Shown: piece by piece, positions 32,308 through 40,400 of the stretch
Position numbering within the stretch: position 1 is the first letter of the stretch
How the letters are laid out: every line of letters begins with the position of its first letter
Source: Streptomyces sp. NBC_00683
GTDB taxonomy: Bacteria > Actinomycetota > Actinomycetes > Streptomycetales > Streptomycetaceae
Direction: 5' to 3'
Length of the DNA stretch: 64,000 nucleotides
Assembly: GCF_036226745.1 (NCBI RefSeq)
Contig: NZ_CP109013.1
Coordinates: 6,572,001-6,636,000, forward strand
The notes under the pieces: model-generated
What the model was told of the DNA's origin: nothing
Seen by the model: only the letters and a program-made list of their open reading frames with translations
The model's database searches: none
Position numbers and translations under genes: made by a program

Positions 32308-33690
32308 GTGACGTCCCGTACCCCGCGCGACTCCAGGCTGCGACTTGTCCGCCCGCGACCCCTTGCCACCGCCCGCAAGGCCGTGACCACCCGGCGCACC
32401 AGGCCGGCCCCCCGCCCACCCGAGGGCACACCTCCTCCTGCGGAACTGGCACGCCAGGCCAGGGCCGTGCTCGCCCACGCCGTCCGTATCGCCCACTGGG
32501 CCGCCGACGGCGCGAGCCCGGGGGCGGCCCCGCTCGCCACCCAGGCCCTGGAACGGGCCGCGGCGGCGCTGGAACTGTCGCCCGCCCAGATACAGACCGG
32601 CTGGGACCGGGCCAGGCTGGCCGGGCTGATCGAACTCCACGGCGACACCGCGCGACCCGGCTGGAGGCTGCGCGCCTGGGACCGGGACGACTCCGCCGTG
32701 CTCCGCGGCTGGGTGGCGCTCTTCGACGCCTGGTCGCTCGTCCACGCCGCACCCGAAGGCATCGAGGCCACCGCGGTCGCCGAAGCCGTCGAGGCGGTGC
32801 CCCAGGTGCTCTCGCTCCTGCAGCTCTCCGCCGGCCCCGTCACCGTGCCCGCCCTCCTCGACCTCCTCGGCCAGCGCGTCGCGGAACTCCACGAGGAGCG
32901 GTGCGAGGTGCCGTACGGGCCGCCGCAGCAGTCCGCCCCCGGCAGCCCCGCGACCGGGCAGCCCGAGGACCTGAACGCGCTCCTGCTCGACTGGGCCCTC
33001 GAAGGCCTCGCCGCCGTCGGAGCGCTGACGCTCGGAGCCGGACATGCCACGCTCACCCCTCTCGGCAACTGGGCGGTCTGGGTCAAGCTCGAACAGATCT
33101 GCGTCGCCGCCCAGAGCCCGGCCGGGAACATCGAGCAGTCCGCCGCCGACATGCTGCTCGGCTGCGCCCGGCTCACCCCCGGGCCCGCCCGCGTCGAATA
33201 CCGGGCCTGGCTCGCCGCCCGGACCGTCGGCAGCGCGGTGACCGAACTGCTCGCCGTCGCCCGCGGCGAGGACGCCCTGCTGCGCGGTCTCGCCTTCGAG
33301 GCGCTGCGTGTCGTCGGTGCTCCCGCGGAGCCCGTGGTGCGCACCGTCGTCAGCGAACCGCCGCTGCGTCCGTACGCCCTGCTCTGGCTCGCCGAGTACG
33401 AGGGTGCCGACCCGGACGACGCCCAGGACGTCCTCAGCCGCGAGGAAGCCACCTGGCTCTGGATCGACACCGCCGCGGCGGTCGCGGATCACGGCGAGAC
33501 CGGACTGCTGGTCCGCCATCTCGACTCCGCCGTCCAGGGCACTGTCCCGGCCCTGCTCGACGAGGTCCGTGCGGTCGGACACCCGCGCACCGTGCAGGTG
33601 CTGGTCGCCCTGGCCGCCGCCCACCCCGACCCGGCCCTCGCCAAGGCCGTACGCCGGGCGGCCTTCCAGGTGCACACCGGCGGCGCCTGA
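32308..33690 (+). CDS. Uncharacterised 460-aa protein with helical repeats
   Basis: I do not recognise the family. The protein begins with an Arg-rich stretch (about 45 residues), then shows a winged-helix-like segment near residues 60-125 and two long alpha-helical parts; the second half (LLAVARGEDALLRGLAFEAL, VVSEPPLRPYALLWLAEYEG, LDEVRAVGHPRTVQVLVALA) looks like HEAT-type helical repeats. There is no signal peptide or membrane helix. The GTG at 32308 fits a leaderless start (AAGACT six bases before); ATG 32254 is the alternative. Codon use is normal for the neighbourhood, so it is a real gene. Confidence 0.8.
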   Translation: MTSRTPRDSRLRLVRPRPLATARKAVTTRRTRPAPRPPEGTPPPAELARQARAVLAHAVRIAHWAADGASPGAAPLATQALERAAAALELSPAQIQTGWDRARLAGLIELHGDTARPGWRLRAWDRDDSAVLRGWVALFDAWSLVHAAPEGIEATAVAEAVEAVPQVLSLLQLSAGPVTVPALLDLLGQRVAELHEERCEVPYGPPQQSAPGSPATGQPEDLNALLLDWALEGLAAVGALTLGAGHATLTPLGNWAVWVKLEQICVAAQSPAGNIEQSAADMLLGCARLTPGPARVEYRAWLAARTVGSAVTELLAVARGEDALLRGLAFEALRVVGAPAEPVVRTVVSEPPLRPYALLWLAEYEGADPDDAQDVLSREEATWLWIDTAAAVADHGETGLLVRHLDSAVQGTVPALLDEVRAVGHPRTVQVLVALAAAHPDPALAKAVRRAAFQVHTGGA

Positions 33691-33720
33691 GCGCGGAGCG
33701 CGAAACCCCGGGGGAGGCGG

Positions 33721-34131
33721 TCAGCCCGCCGACCCCGGGGCGTACGTCCCGAAGCTCCAGACGTTGCCCTCCGCGTCCCGCGCCATGTAGTCACGCGAGC
33801 CGTAGTCCTGGTCGGTGGGCGGCATCAGGATCTCCACGCCGTGCTCCACGGCCCGCGCGTGGTGCTCGTCCACCTCGTCCACGACGACGTACACCCCCGC
33901 AGGTCCCGCCCCCGCCATCGCCTTGGCGAACACGCCCTCGCCCCCCTTGGAGCCGAGCATCACCCTGCCGTTGCCGCAGGACAGCTCGGCGTGCAGGACG
34001 CTGCCGTCCTTCCCCTCGTACACCGCATCCTCCGTGAAACCCAGGGCCTGGGTCAGCGTTCTGATCGCGGCCTTCGCGTCGTCGTACAGAACCGTCGGGT
34101 AGATCGTCGGTACACCGCCCGCGCCTGCCAT
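33721..34131 (-). CDS. VOC-family (glyoxalase/bleomycin-resistance-like) protein
   Basis: A 136-aa vicinal-oxygen-chelate protein with the usual paired beta-alpha-beta-beta-beta units: TIYPTVLYDDAKAAIRTLTQ at the start and DQDYGSRDYMARDAEGNVWS near the end, the latter being the repeat of the glyoxalase-like PhnB group. The ATG at 34131 is chosen because AAGGTGAG lies just before it. It stands alone between the orphan 460-aa gene (convergent) and the zinc peptidase. Substrate unknown. Confidence 0.85.
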   Translation of the reverse strand: MAGAGGVPTIYPTVLYDDAKAAIRTLTQALGFTEDAVYEGKDGSVLHAELSCGNGRVMLGSKGGEGVFAKAMAGAGPAGVYVVVDEVDEHHARAVEHGVEILMPPTDQDYGSRDYMARDAEGNVWSFGTYAPGSAG

Positions 34132-34228
34132 CGCGCTCACCTTCTTCCAGCCGTTCCCACCGGTTTGCTGTGATCTGCGTCTCAGTCTTCCACCGGGCAC
34201 CGACAGTGCGCGCCGTAGGGGCGGCGGT

Positions 34229-35116
34229 TCAGCGGAAGGTGTTGCAGCGGCTCGGGTCCCCGGTACGGAACCCGGTGGTGAACCACTGCCGGCGCTGCTC
34301 CGACGAGCCGTGCGTCCACGACTCCGGGTTCACGCTCCCCTGGAACCTCTCCTGGATCCGGTCGTCGCCGACCGCCGCCGCGGCGTCCAGGCCGTCCCGG
34401 ATGTCGGCCTCCGTCAGCTCGGTGATCAGGGGGCGCCCCGACTCGGCGGGAGTGGTGGTCGCGTGGTTCGCCCACACCCCGGCGTAGCAGTCCGCCTGCA
34501 GCTCCACCTTCACGGAATTGCTGTCGGCGCCCTGCCGGCCGTCCTGCGCCCTGGCCAGCGTGCCCAGCTGGTTCTGCACGTGGTGGCCGTACTCGTGGGC
34601 GACGACGTACGCCTCGGCGAACGGTCCGCCGCTCGATCCGAACGTCGTGCGCAGTTCGTCGAAGAACCCCAGGTCCAGATAGACCTGCCGGTCACCGGGG
34701 CAGTAGAACGGCCCGACCGCCGAGGTGGCCGACCCGCACGCGGTGCCGATCCGGTCGCTGAACAGGACGGTCCGCGCCGGCGTGTACGTCTCGCCGCTCC
34801 GCGCGAATTCCTGCCGCCAGTAGTCCTGCACGCTGTTGACCACCGCCACGGTCCGGCAGTCGTCCTTGGTGTTCGCGTCCTCGCCCGTCAGGCAGCTCTG
34901 CTGGACCTGGGCGGCGGACGACGCGGTCGCGGTCGTGTCGGGGTCGCCCGAGGAGAGCCCGAGCTGGTCCGGGCCGACGCCGAAGAAGAGCCCCAGGACC
35001 AGCGCGATGATGCCGACGATGCCGCCGCCCATGGTGGCCCTGCCGCCCGGGATCCGGCTGCCGCGCACATCCTGGACCTCGGATGTGTCCAGGTCGGCGT
35101 CGTCGTCGAACTGCAT
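34229..35116 (-). CDS. Neutral zinc metallopeptidase, YpfJ family
   Basis: A 295-aa putative membrane-anchored peptidase of the YpfJ/KPN_02809 family. MQFDDDADLDTSEVQDVRG is the family's conserved N-terminus; one membrane helix (about 30-50) follows, then an extracytoplasmic domain with the zinc motif HEYGHHVQ and a downstream Glu/Asp in ELQADCYAGVWA. Four or more Cys suggest disulfides. The ATG at 35116 is preceded by AGAGGTGG; two in-frame GTG codons lie just upstream. Its physiological substrate is not known for the family. Confidence 0.9.
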   Translation of the reverse strand: MQFDDDADLDTSEVQDVRGSRIPGGRATMGGGIVGIIALVLGLFFGVGPDQLGLSSGDPDTTATASSAAQVQQSCLTGEDANTKDDCRTVAVVNSVQDYWRQEFARSGETYTPARTVLFSDRIGTACGSATSAVGPFYCPGDRQVYLDLGFFDELRTTFGSSGGPFAEAYVVAHEYGHHVQNQLGTLARAQDGRQGADSNSVKVELQADCYAGVWANHATTTPAESGRPLITELTEADIRDGLDAAAAVGDDRIQERFQGSVNPESWTHGSSEQRRQWFTTGFRTGDPSRCNTFR

Positions 35117-35271
35117 GGGGCGCACCACCTCTGCTCCGGCCGCGGCACGGCACCCTTGCCGTCCTGCGCCGAGTATCGGACAGTTCGGTAGGGGATGCCC
35201 TTTTATGTGACGCGCCGTGGTCAGGGGGTGTCAGGCGGGAAGCACGCGGAAAACCAGGTGGACACCGCCAG

Positions 35272-35371
35272 TAGAATGAGCTCCATGGCAATTCTCCTTG
35301 TGCATTAGACGGCGTCGAGTCGTGAGTCCGTTACCGTCCCTCCGCCGTCCATACCGCCCTGGAGTTTTTCC
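35272..35371 (+). promoter_or_regulatory. Promoter and leader region of the ABC-F gene
   Basis: TAGAAT (35272-35277) ends seven bases before an ATG, a leaderless layout. After the tiny reading frame (35285-35308), arms GACGGCG (35308-35314) and CGCCGTC (35343-35349) can pair across the leader, followed by GGAG and five T before the GTG start of the ABC-F gene. This layout resembles ribosome-mediated attenuation. Confidence 0.45.
35285..35308 (+). CDS. Putative leader peptide MAILLVH
   Basis: A seven-codon frame ATG...TAG, M-A-I-L-L-V-H, which begins seven bases after a TAGAAT box and ends 63 bases before the ABC-F start. It has no ribosome site, so it would be read only as a leaderless message. 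Short leaders of this kind regulate antibiotic-resistance ABC-F genes in other bacteria. The call rests on position only. Confidence 0.4.
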   Translation: MAILLVH

Positions 35372-36970
35372 GTGATCACCGCTTCCGGCATCGAGCTGCG
35401 CGCCGGCGCCCGCATCCTCATCGAGTCCGCCTCCTTCCGCATCGCCAAGGGCGACCGCATCGGTCTGGTCGGCCGTAACGGAGCGGGCAAGACCACTCTC
35501 ACCAAGTGCCTCGCCGGTGAAGGAACCCCGGCCGGCGGCACCATCACGCGCTCCGGTGAGGTCGGCTACCTCCCGCAGGACCCGCGCACCGGCGACCTCG
35601 AGGTCCTGGCCCGCGACCGGATCCTCTCCGCCCGCGGACTCGACGAGATCCTGCGCAAGATGCGGGAGAACGAGGAGCGGATGGCCAACGGCCAGGGCGC
35701 CACCCGCGAGAAGGCGATGAAGAAGTACGAACGCCTGGAGACGGAGTTCCTCACCAAGGGCGGATACGCCGCCGAGGCCGAGGCCGCCACCATCGCCGCC
35801 GCGCTCAGCCTGCCCGACCGGGTGCTCGGCCAGCCCCTGCACACGCTCTCCGGTGGTCAGCGCCGCCGTGTCGAGCTCGCCCGCATCCTGTTCTCGGACG
35901 CCGACACCCTGCTCCTCGACGAGCCCACCAACCACCTGGACGCGGACTCGATCGTCTGGCTGCGCGACTACCTCAAGACCTACCGCGGCGGCTTCATCGT
36001 GATCTCCCACGATGTCGAGCTCGTCGAGACGGTGGTCAACAAGGTCTTCTACCTCGACGCCAACCGCGCGCAGATCGACGTCTACAACATGGGCTGGAAG
36101 CTCTACCAGCAGCAGCGCGAGGCGGACGAGAAGCGCCGCAAGCGCGAGCGCCAGAACGCCGAGAAGAAGGCCGCCACACTGAACGCGCAGGCCGACAAGA
36201 TGCGCGCCAAGGCCACCAAGACCGTCGCCGCGCAGAACATGGCCAAGCGCGCCGACCGGCTGCTCTCGGGACTGGAGGCCGTCCGGGTCTCCGACAAGGT
36301 CGCCAAGCTGCGCTTCCCCGACCCTTCGCCCTGCGGCAAGACCCCGCTGATGGCGGAAGGCCTCTCCAAGTCGTACGGGTCGCTCGAGATCTTCACCGAC
36401 GTCGACCTCGCCATCGACAAGGGCTCCCGCGTCGTCATCCTCGGCCTCAACGGTGCGGGCAAGACCACGCTGCTGCGCCTCCTCGGCGGCGCCGAGAAGC
36501 CCGACACCGGCGACATCATCGAGGGGCACGGGCTCAAGCTCGGCTACTACGCCCAGGAGCACGAGACCCTCGACCCGGACCGCACCGTCCTGGAGAACAT
36601 GCGCTCCGCGGCGCCCGACCTCGACCTCGTCGCGGTCCGCAAGACGCTCGGCTCCTTCCTCTTCTCCGGCGACGACGTCGACAAGCCCGCGGGAGTGCTC
36701 TCCGGCGGTGAGAAGACCCGGCTCGCCCTGGCGACCCTGGTCGTCTCCTCCGCCAACGTGCTGCTCCTCGACGAGCCGACGAACAACCTCGACCCGGCCA
36801 GCCGCGAGGAGATCCTCGGCGCGCTGCGCACGTACAAGGGCGCCGTCGTGCTCGTCACCCACGACGAGGGCGCCGTCGAGGCGCTCCAGCCGGAGCGGAT
36901 CATCCTGCTGCCCGACGGGGTCGAGGACCTCTGGGGTGCGGACTACCGCGACCTGGTCGCCCTGGCCTGA
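35372..36970 (+). CDS. ABC-F family ATP-binding protein
   Basis: A 532-aa soluble protein with two tandem ATPase domains and no membrane part, the ABC-F layout of ribosome-binding factors. Walker A motifs are VGRNGAGKTTLTK and LGLNGAGKTTLLR; signatures are LSGGQRRR and LSGGEKTR; Walker B are LLLDEPTNHLD and LLLDEPTNNLD. The inter-domain linker (about 235-305) is long, charged and helical (EADEKRRKRERQNAEKKAAT), the part that reaches the ribosome's E site. GTG 35372 has CTGGAG seven bases upstream. It may protect or rescue ribosomes; self-resistance is possible but unproven. Confidence 0.93.
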   Translation: MITASGIELRAGARILIESASFRIAKGDRIGLVGRNGAGKTTLTKCLAGEGTPAGGTITRSGEVGYLPQDPRTGDLEVLARDRILSARGLDEILRKMRENEERMANGQGATREKAMKKYERLETEFLTKGGYAAEAEAATIAAALSLPDRVLGQPLHTLSGGQRRRVELARILFSDADTLLLDEPTNHLDADSIVWLRDYLKTYRGGFIVISHDVELVETVVNKVFYLDANRAQIDVYNMGWKLYQQQREADEKRRKRERQNAEKKAATLNAQADKMRAKATKTVAAQNMAKRADRLLSGLEAVRVSDKVAKLRFPDPSPCGKTPLMAEGLSKSYGSLEIFTDVDLAIDKGSRVVILGLNGAGKTTLLRLLGGAEKPDTGDIIEGHGLKLGYYAQEHETLDPDRTVLENMRSAAPDLDLVAVRKTLGSFLFSGDDVDKPAGVLSGGEKTRLALATLVVSSANVLLLDEPTNNLDPASREEILGALRTYKGAVVLVTHDEGAVEALQPERIILLPDGVEDLWGADYRDLVALA

Positions 36971-36976
36971 TCCCGG

Positions 36977-37002
36977 GGGACCGGTCGTCCCGGCCCGGTC
37001 CC
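36977..37002 (+). terminator. Terminator after the ABC-F gene
   Basis: Stem GGGACCGG / CCGGTCCC with a ten-base loop, seven bases past the stop. Confidence 0.5.
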
Positions 37003-37336
37003 GCCGTGAATCCGTCGATCCACTGCGTCTGGATCATTCGGCCTACGTGTGATCCATCATCTGGGTGAGCGGGTCTCGTACCCCGGCGCGGCGCCCGGCA
37101 GATGCCTGCCAGGGGCACCCATTTGGGGCGACTCACCCCGTACGGCCCTGACCTGGCCGTTCTTCCTGACGGCCGCCCCGTGGGTCTCCACGACCCCTCG
37201 GAATGCTGGATTCCACTTGTGTCTCCCCGCTTCAGGACCAGGAAACCTGTCGGACGGACCTTGCCGAATGGGTGGCCAGGAAGCCCAGGAGGGGTGATCA
37301 TGAGAGTCCAGAGCGCACTTCCTTGAGGAGGCACGG
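37003..37336. other. Intergenic stretch with no gene seen
   Basis: No reading frame here has convincing Streptomyces codon bias or a start with a ribosome site. A small inverted repeat GATCCA (37017-37022) / TGGATC (37030-37035) and the ribosome site of the next gene are the only features noticed. It probably carries the promoter of the small HTH gene. Confidence 0.5.
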
Positions 37337-37558
37337 GTGGCCGAGACTCTGAAGAAGGGCAGCCGGGTAACCGGCGCCGCGCGCGACAAGCTCGCGGCAG
37401 ACCTGAAGAAGAAGTACGACTCCGGTGCGAGCATCCGGGCGCTGGCCGAGGAAACCGGCCGCTCCTACGGGTTCGTCCACCGGATGCTCAGTGAGTCCGG
37501 AGTGACGCTGCGGGGACGCGGCGGAGCTACTCGAGGCAAGAAGGCCGCTACGGCCTGA
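37337..37558 (+). CDS. Small helix-turn-helix protein
   Basis: A 73-aa basic protein. A Lys-rich N-terminus (ETLKKGSRVTGAARDKLAAD) is followed by a helix-turn-helix of the resolvase/transposase-like type (YDSGASIRALAEETGRSYGFVHRMLSESG) and a basic tail (RGRGGATRGKKAATA). GTG 37337 has GAGGAGG upstream. DNA binding is likely from charge and fold; the target is unknown. It stands alone between terminators and looks like a conserved actinomycete gene, not a transposon remnant. Confidence 0.88.
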   Translation: MAETLKKGSRVTGAARDKLAADLKKKYDSGASIRALAEETGRSYGFVHRMLSESGVTLRGRGGATRGKKAATA

Positions 37559-37572
37559 CGGCGGGCAGCGGT

Positions 37573-37600
37573 CCGGGGGCAGGCGTGTGCCGACCCCCGG
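37573..37600 (+). terminator. Terminator after the small HTH gene
   Basis: Stem CCGGGGG / CCCCCGG with a 14-base loop that can pair further (GC/GC), 15 bases past the stop. Confidence 0.5.
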
Positions 37601-37655
37601 GGCTCACCGGAACACCGGGTGGCCACCCGGCCGATCGTCAGGTCGTCCGGGTGGT

Positions 37656-37676
37656 TACTGTTCAGTACTTGCCAGT
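37656..37676. promoter_or_regulatory. Two overlapping palindromes before the enoyl-CoA hydratase gene
   Basis: TACTGTTCAGTA (37656-37667) and TACTTGCCAGTA (37666-37676, arms TACT/AGTA) overlap by two bases, 34-54 bases before the ATG. Such paired sites are typical of TetR- or GntR-type control of fatty-acid or acyl-CoA genes. Confidence 0.55.
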
Positions 37677-37709
37677 AAGTGCTGACTGCACCCGATCCGG
37701 AGGCGCCCC

Positions 37710-38501
37710 ATGACCTCGCTCGACTCTGTGCTCGACAAGGACGGCGTACGGCTCACCGTCGATGACGCGGTTGCCACGGTGACGCTCACCAACCCGGCCA
37801 AGCGCAACGCTCAGTCTCCCGCTCTGTGGCGGGCGTTGGCAGAGGCCGGACGAGTACTGCCCGGCAACGTGCGGGTCGTCGTGCTGCGTGGCGAGGGCAA
37901 GTCCTTCTCCGCGGGCCTCGACCGGCAGGCGTTCACCCCCGAGGGGTTCGACGGTGAGCCGTCCTTCCTCGACATGGCGCGTGGCTCCGAGGCCGACCTC
38001 GACGCGACCATCGCCGAGTACCAGGAGGGGTTCACCTGGTGGCGCCGCAACGACATCGTGTCGATCGCGGCCGTCCAGGGCCACGCGATCGGCGCCGGCT
38101 TCCAGCTCGCCCTCGCCTGCGACCTCCGGATCGCCGCCGAGGACGTGCAGTTCGCCATGCGCGAGACCGGCCTCGGTCTCGTCCCCGACCTCACGGGCAC
38201 CCACCCCCTGGTGAACCTCGTGGGGTACGCCCGCGCGCTCGAGATCTGCGCCACCGGCCGCTTCGTGCACGCCGAGGAGGCCGAGCGCACCGGCCTCGCC
38301 AACCTCGTGGTCCCCGCCGACCAGCTGGACGCGGCAGCCCGCGACCTGGCCGCCGCCCTGCTCGCCGCCCCGCGCGACGCGGTCGTCGAGACCAAGGCCC
38401 TGCTCAGCGGCGCCGTCTCCCGCACGTACGAGGAGCAGCGCACCGCCGAGCGCGCCGCACAGGGCCGCCGACTGCGTGACCTCGCCGGCGTCACCGACTG
38501 A
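37710..38501 (+). CDS. Enoyl-CoA hydratase/isomerase family protein
   Basis: Crotonase-fold protein, 263 aa. The oxyanion-hole segments are FSAGLDRQAF and QGHAIGAGFQLALACDLRIA, and the catalytic region is MRETGLGLVPDLTGTHPL; the second catalytic Glu position of true hydratases (before PDLTG) carries Val/Leu-rich sequence, so isomerase or hydrolase activity is possible. CCGGAGG precedes the ATG. It likely acts on an acyl-CoA in fatty-acid or related breakdown. It is monocistronic with an operator-like double palindrome in front. Confidence 0.9.
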   Translation: MTSLDSVLDKDGVRLTVDDAVATVTLTNPAKRNAQSPALWRALAEAGRVLPGNVRVVVLRGEGKSFSAGLDRQAFTPEGFDGEPSFLDMARGSEADLDATIAEYQEGFTWWRRNDIVSIAAVQGHAIGAGFQLALACDLRIAAEDVQFAMRETGLGLVPDLTGTHPLVNLVGYARALEICATGRFVHAEEAERTGLANLVVPADQLDAAARDLAAALLAAPRDAVVETKALLSGAVSRTYEEQRTAERAAQGRRLRDLAGVTD

Positions 38502-38508
38502 GCCGCCC

Positions 38509-38542
38509 GACCCCGACCCCGTCCCTGCACCGGGGCGGGGTC
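38509..38542. terminator. Bidirectional terminator candidate
   Basis: GACCCCG/CCCCG pairs with CGGGG/GGGGTC around a nine-base loop between the convergent hydratase gene and the 231-aa gene; its right arm touches the stop codon of the latter. Confidence 0.5.
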
Positions 38543-39236
38543 AGCTCTGCTCCACCACGGCCGTGACCAGTACGGCGACGGACGGCCTGCCCTCCACGGC
38601 AAAGGCCACCGCCTCGCGCACGGCCTGCGCCACATCGAGCGCACGATGGTCCCCGGCCGTCGCCAGCTCCACCCGGACATGATCCGCACCCGTGTGCACC
38701 GCGCTGCCCAGCACCCGCGTCAGCGAGACCACCCCGGGCACCCCGGCGGCCGCGGTCCCCGCCACGCCGTCCGGCTCGGCCGCACGCACCCCGGCCTGCG
38801 GTACCGCGGCGGGCTCGGGCTCCTCGTCCAGCAGCTCCGTCACCCGAAGGTCCACCTCGGTGACGTCCAGGCCCAGTCGTGCGGACGCCGCGACGAGCAA
38901 CGCGGAGCGGAGCGCGTCCGCGGTGACATGAAGCGGACGCTGCGCCGTCGTGGAGAAGCCCGCCTCGATCCGCAGCGGCCCCGGCGGCAGGGCGCTGGGC
39001 GGAGGGGGCACCACCGGCTCCGGCGCGCTGTCCGCGTCGGACCCGGCGATCCTGAGCCGCCCCAGCACGGCCCCCGAGCCGGTCGCGGCCTCCCGCAGCA
39101 CGGCCGCCGCCGCCCGTTCCGCGATCCAGCTCCCGTCGGCCGGGCCGCCCAGAGGGAGTAACCGGCCGAGGTCCAGCCGTTGCCGTACCGCAGCGGTCCA
39201 TCCGTCGGCCCGGTGCGGGCTGTCAGCCGTTGTCAT
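38541..39236 (-). CDS. Uncharacterised 231-aa protein beside the Asp23 cluster
   Basis: Function not recognised. It has a Pro-rich middle (PEPVVPPPPSALPPGPLR), two segments with an Asp23-like beta/alpha pattern (RIEAGFSTTAQRPLHVTADALRSALL; ADHVRVELATAGDHRALDVA then VAQAVREAVAFAVEGRPSVA) and no membrane helix. Streptomyces homologues are often given an uninformative viral P10 name. It is divergent from the Asp23 operon with a 94-base spacer, so shared control is likely. The two Asp23-like halves suggest a partner of that system; this is inference. Confidence 0.75.
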   Translation of the reverse strand: MTTADSPHRADGWTAAVRQRLDLGRLLPLGGPADGSWIAERAAAAVLREAATGSGAVLGRLRIAGSDADSAPEPVVPPPPSALPPGPLRIEAGFSTTAQRPLHVTADALRSALLVAASARLGLDVTEVDLRVTELLDEEPEPAAVPQAGVRAAEPDGVAGTAAAGVPGVVSLTRVLGSAVHTGADHVRVELATAGDHRALDVAQAVREAVAFAVEGRPSVAVLVTAVVEQS

Positions 39237-39330
39237 TGCCCCAGCCTGCCGCATCCACGGCGCGGGACGGGGAAAGCACACTTAATGTGGGCGACGGAAG
39301 TCAGATCCTGCCCCGAAGGGAAGAGCGGCG

Positions 39331-39822
39331 ATGACCGAGACCCCACAGCGGAACCGGCCCGACAACCCCGGCGGTGTGCCCGGCGGGGACGACGGCAGGA
39401 AGAATCCGCTGACCAAGCGCGGCGGGGGAGCCGCCGCCACCCGCGGCCGCACGACGATCGCCGACGGTGTGGTCGAGAAGATCGCCGGAATGGCCGCGCG
39501 CGATGTCGTCGGCGTCCACGCGATGGGCAGCGGCTTCTCCCGGACCTTCGGAGCGGTACGCGACCGGGTCCCGGGCGGAGGCAAGTCCGTGACCCGCGGA
39601 GTCAAGGCGGAGGTCGGCGAGTCCCAGACCGCTCTCGACCTGGAGATCGTCGTCGACTACGGCGTATCGATCGCCGACGTGGCCCGCGATGTGCGTGAGA
39701 ACGTCGTCGCGGCCGTGGAGCGCATGACCGGCCTCGAAGTCGTCGAGGTCAACATCGCGGTCAGCGATGTCAAACTGCCCGACGAGGAGGACGAGTCCGA
39801 GCCCGAGCCACGTCTGCAGTAG
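39331..39822 (+). CDS. Asp23/Gls24 family envelope stress protein
   Basis: A 163-aa Asp23/Gls24 protein. A polar N-terminal 40 residues is followed by the family domain (GRTTIADGVVEKIAGMAARD, VTRGVKAEVGESQTALDLEI, VDYGVSIADVARDVRENVVA, RMTGLEVVEVNIAVSDVKLP) and an acidic tail. Asp23 in Staphylococcus is a membrane-tethered filament-forming protein that dampens cell-wall stress, held by AmaP; an amaP-like gene is the last of this operon. GAAGGGAAGAG precedes the ATG. First gene of a five-gene operon. Confidence 0.93.
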   Translation: MTETPQRNRPDNPGGVPGGDDGRKNPLTKRGGGAAATRGRTTIADGVVEKIAGMAARDVVGVHAMGSGFSRTFGAVRDRVPGGGKSVTRGVKAEVGESQTALDLEIVVDYGVSIADVARDVRENVVAAVERMTGLEVVEVNIAVSDVKLPDEEDESEPEPRLQ

Positions 39823-39858
39823 ACCTCCCTTCCCCATGAGGCAGTTGAGGAGCGCACG

Positions 39859-40050
39859 ATGAGCATGGCTGTGGCCGGCCTGTTGGCCGGCATGGCGCTC
39901 GGTTTCGCCGGATACTTCGGCGGGTTCGGGGCCTTTCTCCTGGTGGCCGCCCTGGGCGCGGTCGGCTTCATCGCCGGCCGGTTCCTGGACGGCGACCTTG
40001 AACCCGGCGACTTCTTCCGCAGTCGCGATCGCGGCGACCGGCGACGGTGA
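39859..40050 (+). CDS. Small membrane protein of the Asp23 operon
   Basis: A 63-aa protein with one or two hydrophobic segments (AVAGLLAGMALGFAGYFGGF and AFLLVAALGAVGFIAGRFL) and a basic tail (RSRDRGDRRR). It resembles the small DUF2273-type proteins that accompany Asp23 genes. TTGAGGAG precedes the ATG; the stop overlaps the next GTG as GTGA. Confidence 0.85.
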   Translation: MSMAVAGLLAGMALGFAGYFGGFGAFLLVAALGAVGFIAGRFLDGDLEPGDFFRSRDRGDRRR

Positions 40051-40400
40051 CGGCGGTGACAGACCGGGTCGCTGCCGCGGAGCGCGGGGAGACCCGGATC
40101 GCCGACCGGGTCGTCGCGAAGATCGCCGCGCAGGCGGCGAAGGAGGCGGTCGACAAGCCTCCCAAGGACGGCGCGCCGCCGAGCGCCACGGTCACCGTGC
40201 ACCGGGACTCCGCCCGGGTGCGGGTCAGTCTTGAGCTCGGCTACCCCAGTGACATCGGCCGCCAGTGCGGGGCGGTGCGTCGCCGGGTCACCGAGCGGGT
40301 AGAAGCACTGGCGGGCATGGAGGTGCCCGAAGTAGCGGTGCAGGTCGAGCGGCTGCATCCCGCAGGAGCGGGCGCCATGCCGGAGGGGAGCATTCGATGA
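40047..40400 (+). CDS. Second Asp23/Gls24-like protein
   Basis: A 117-aa protein that follows the Asp23 fold (GETRIADRVVAKIAAQAAKE, SATVTVHRDSARVRVSLELG, YPSDIGRQCGAVRRRVTERV, LAGMEVPEVAVQVERLHP) but without the long tails of the first copy. Start GTG 40047 overlaps the previous stop; its stop overlaps the next ATG (ATGA). It may form a mixed complex with the first Asp23 protein. Confidence 0.88.
   Translation: MTAVTDRVAAAERGETRIADRVVAKIAAQAAKEAVDKPPKDGAPPSATVTVHRDSARVRVSLELGYPSDIGRQCGAVRRRVTERVEALAGMEVPEVAVQVERLHPAGAGAMPEGSIR

Noticed and set aside
37102..37326. 74-codon plus-strand frame in the gap before the small HTH gene
   Set aside because: No ribosome site at its start, poor codon bias and Pro/Arg-rich composition; it ends exactly in the HTH gene's ribosome site.
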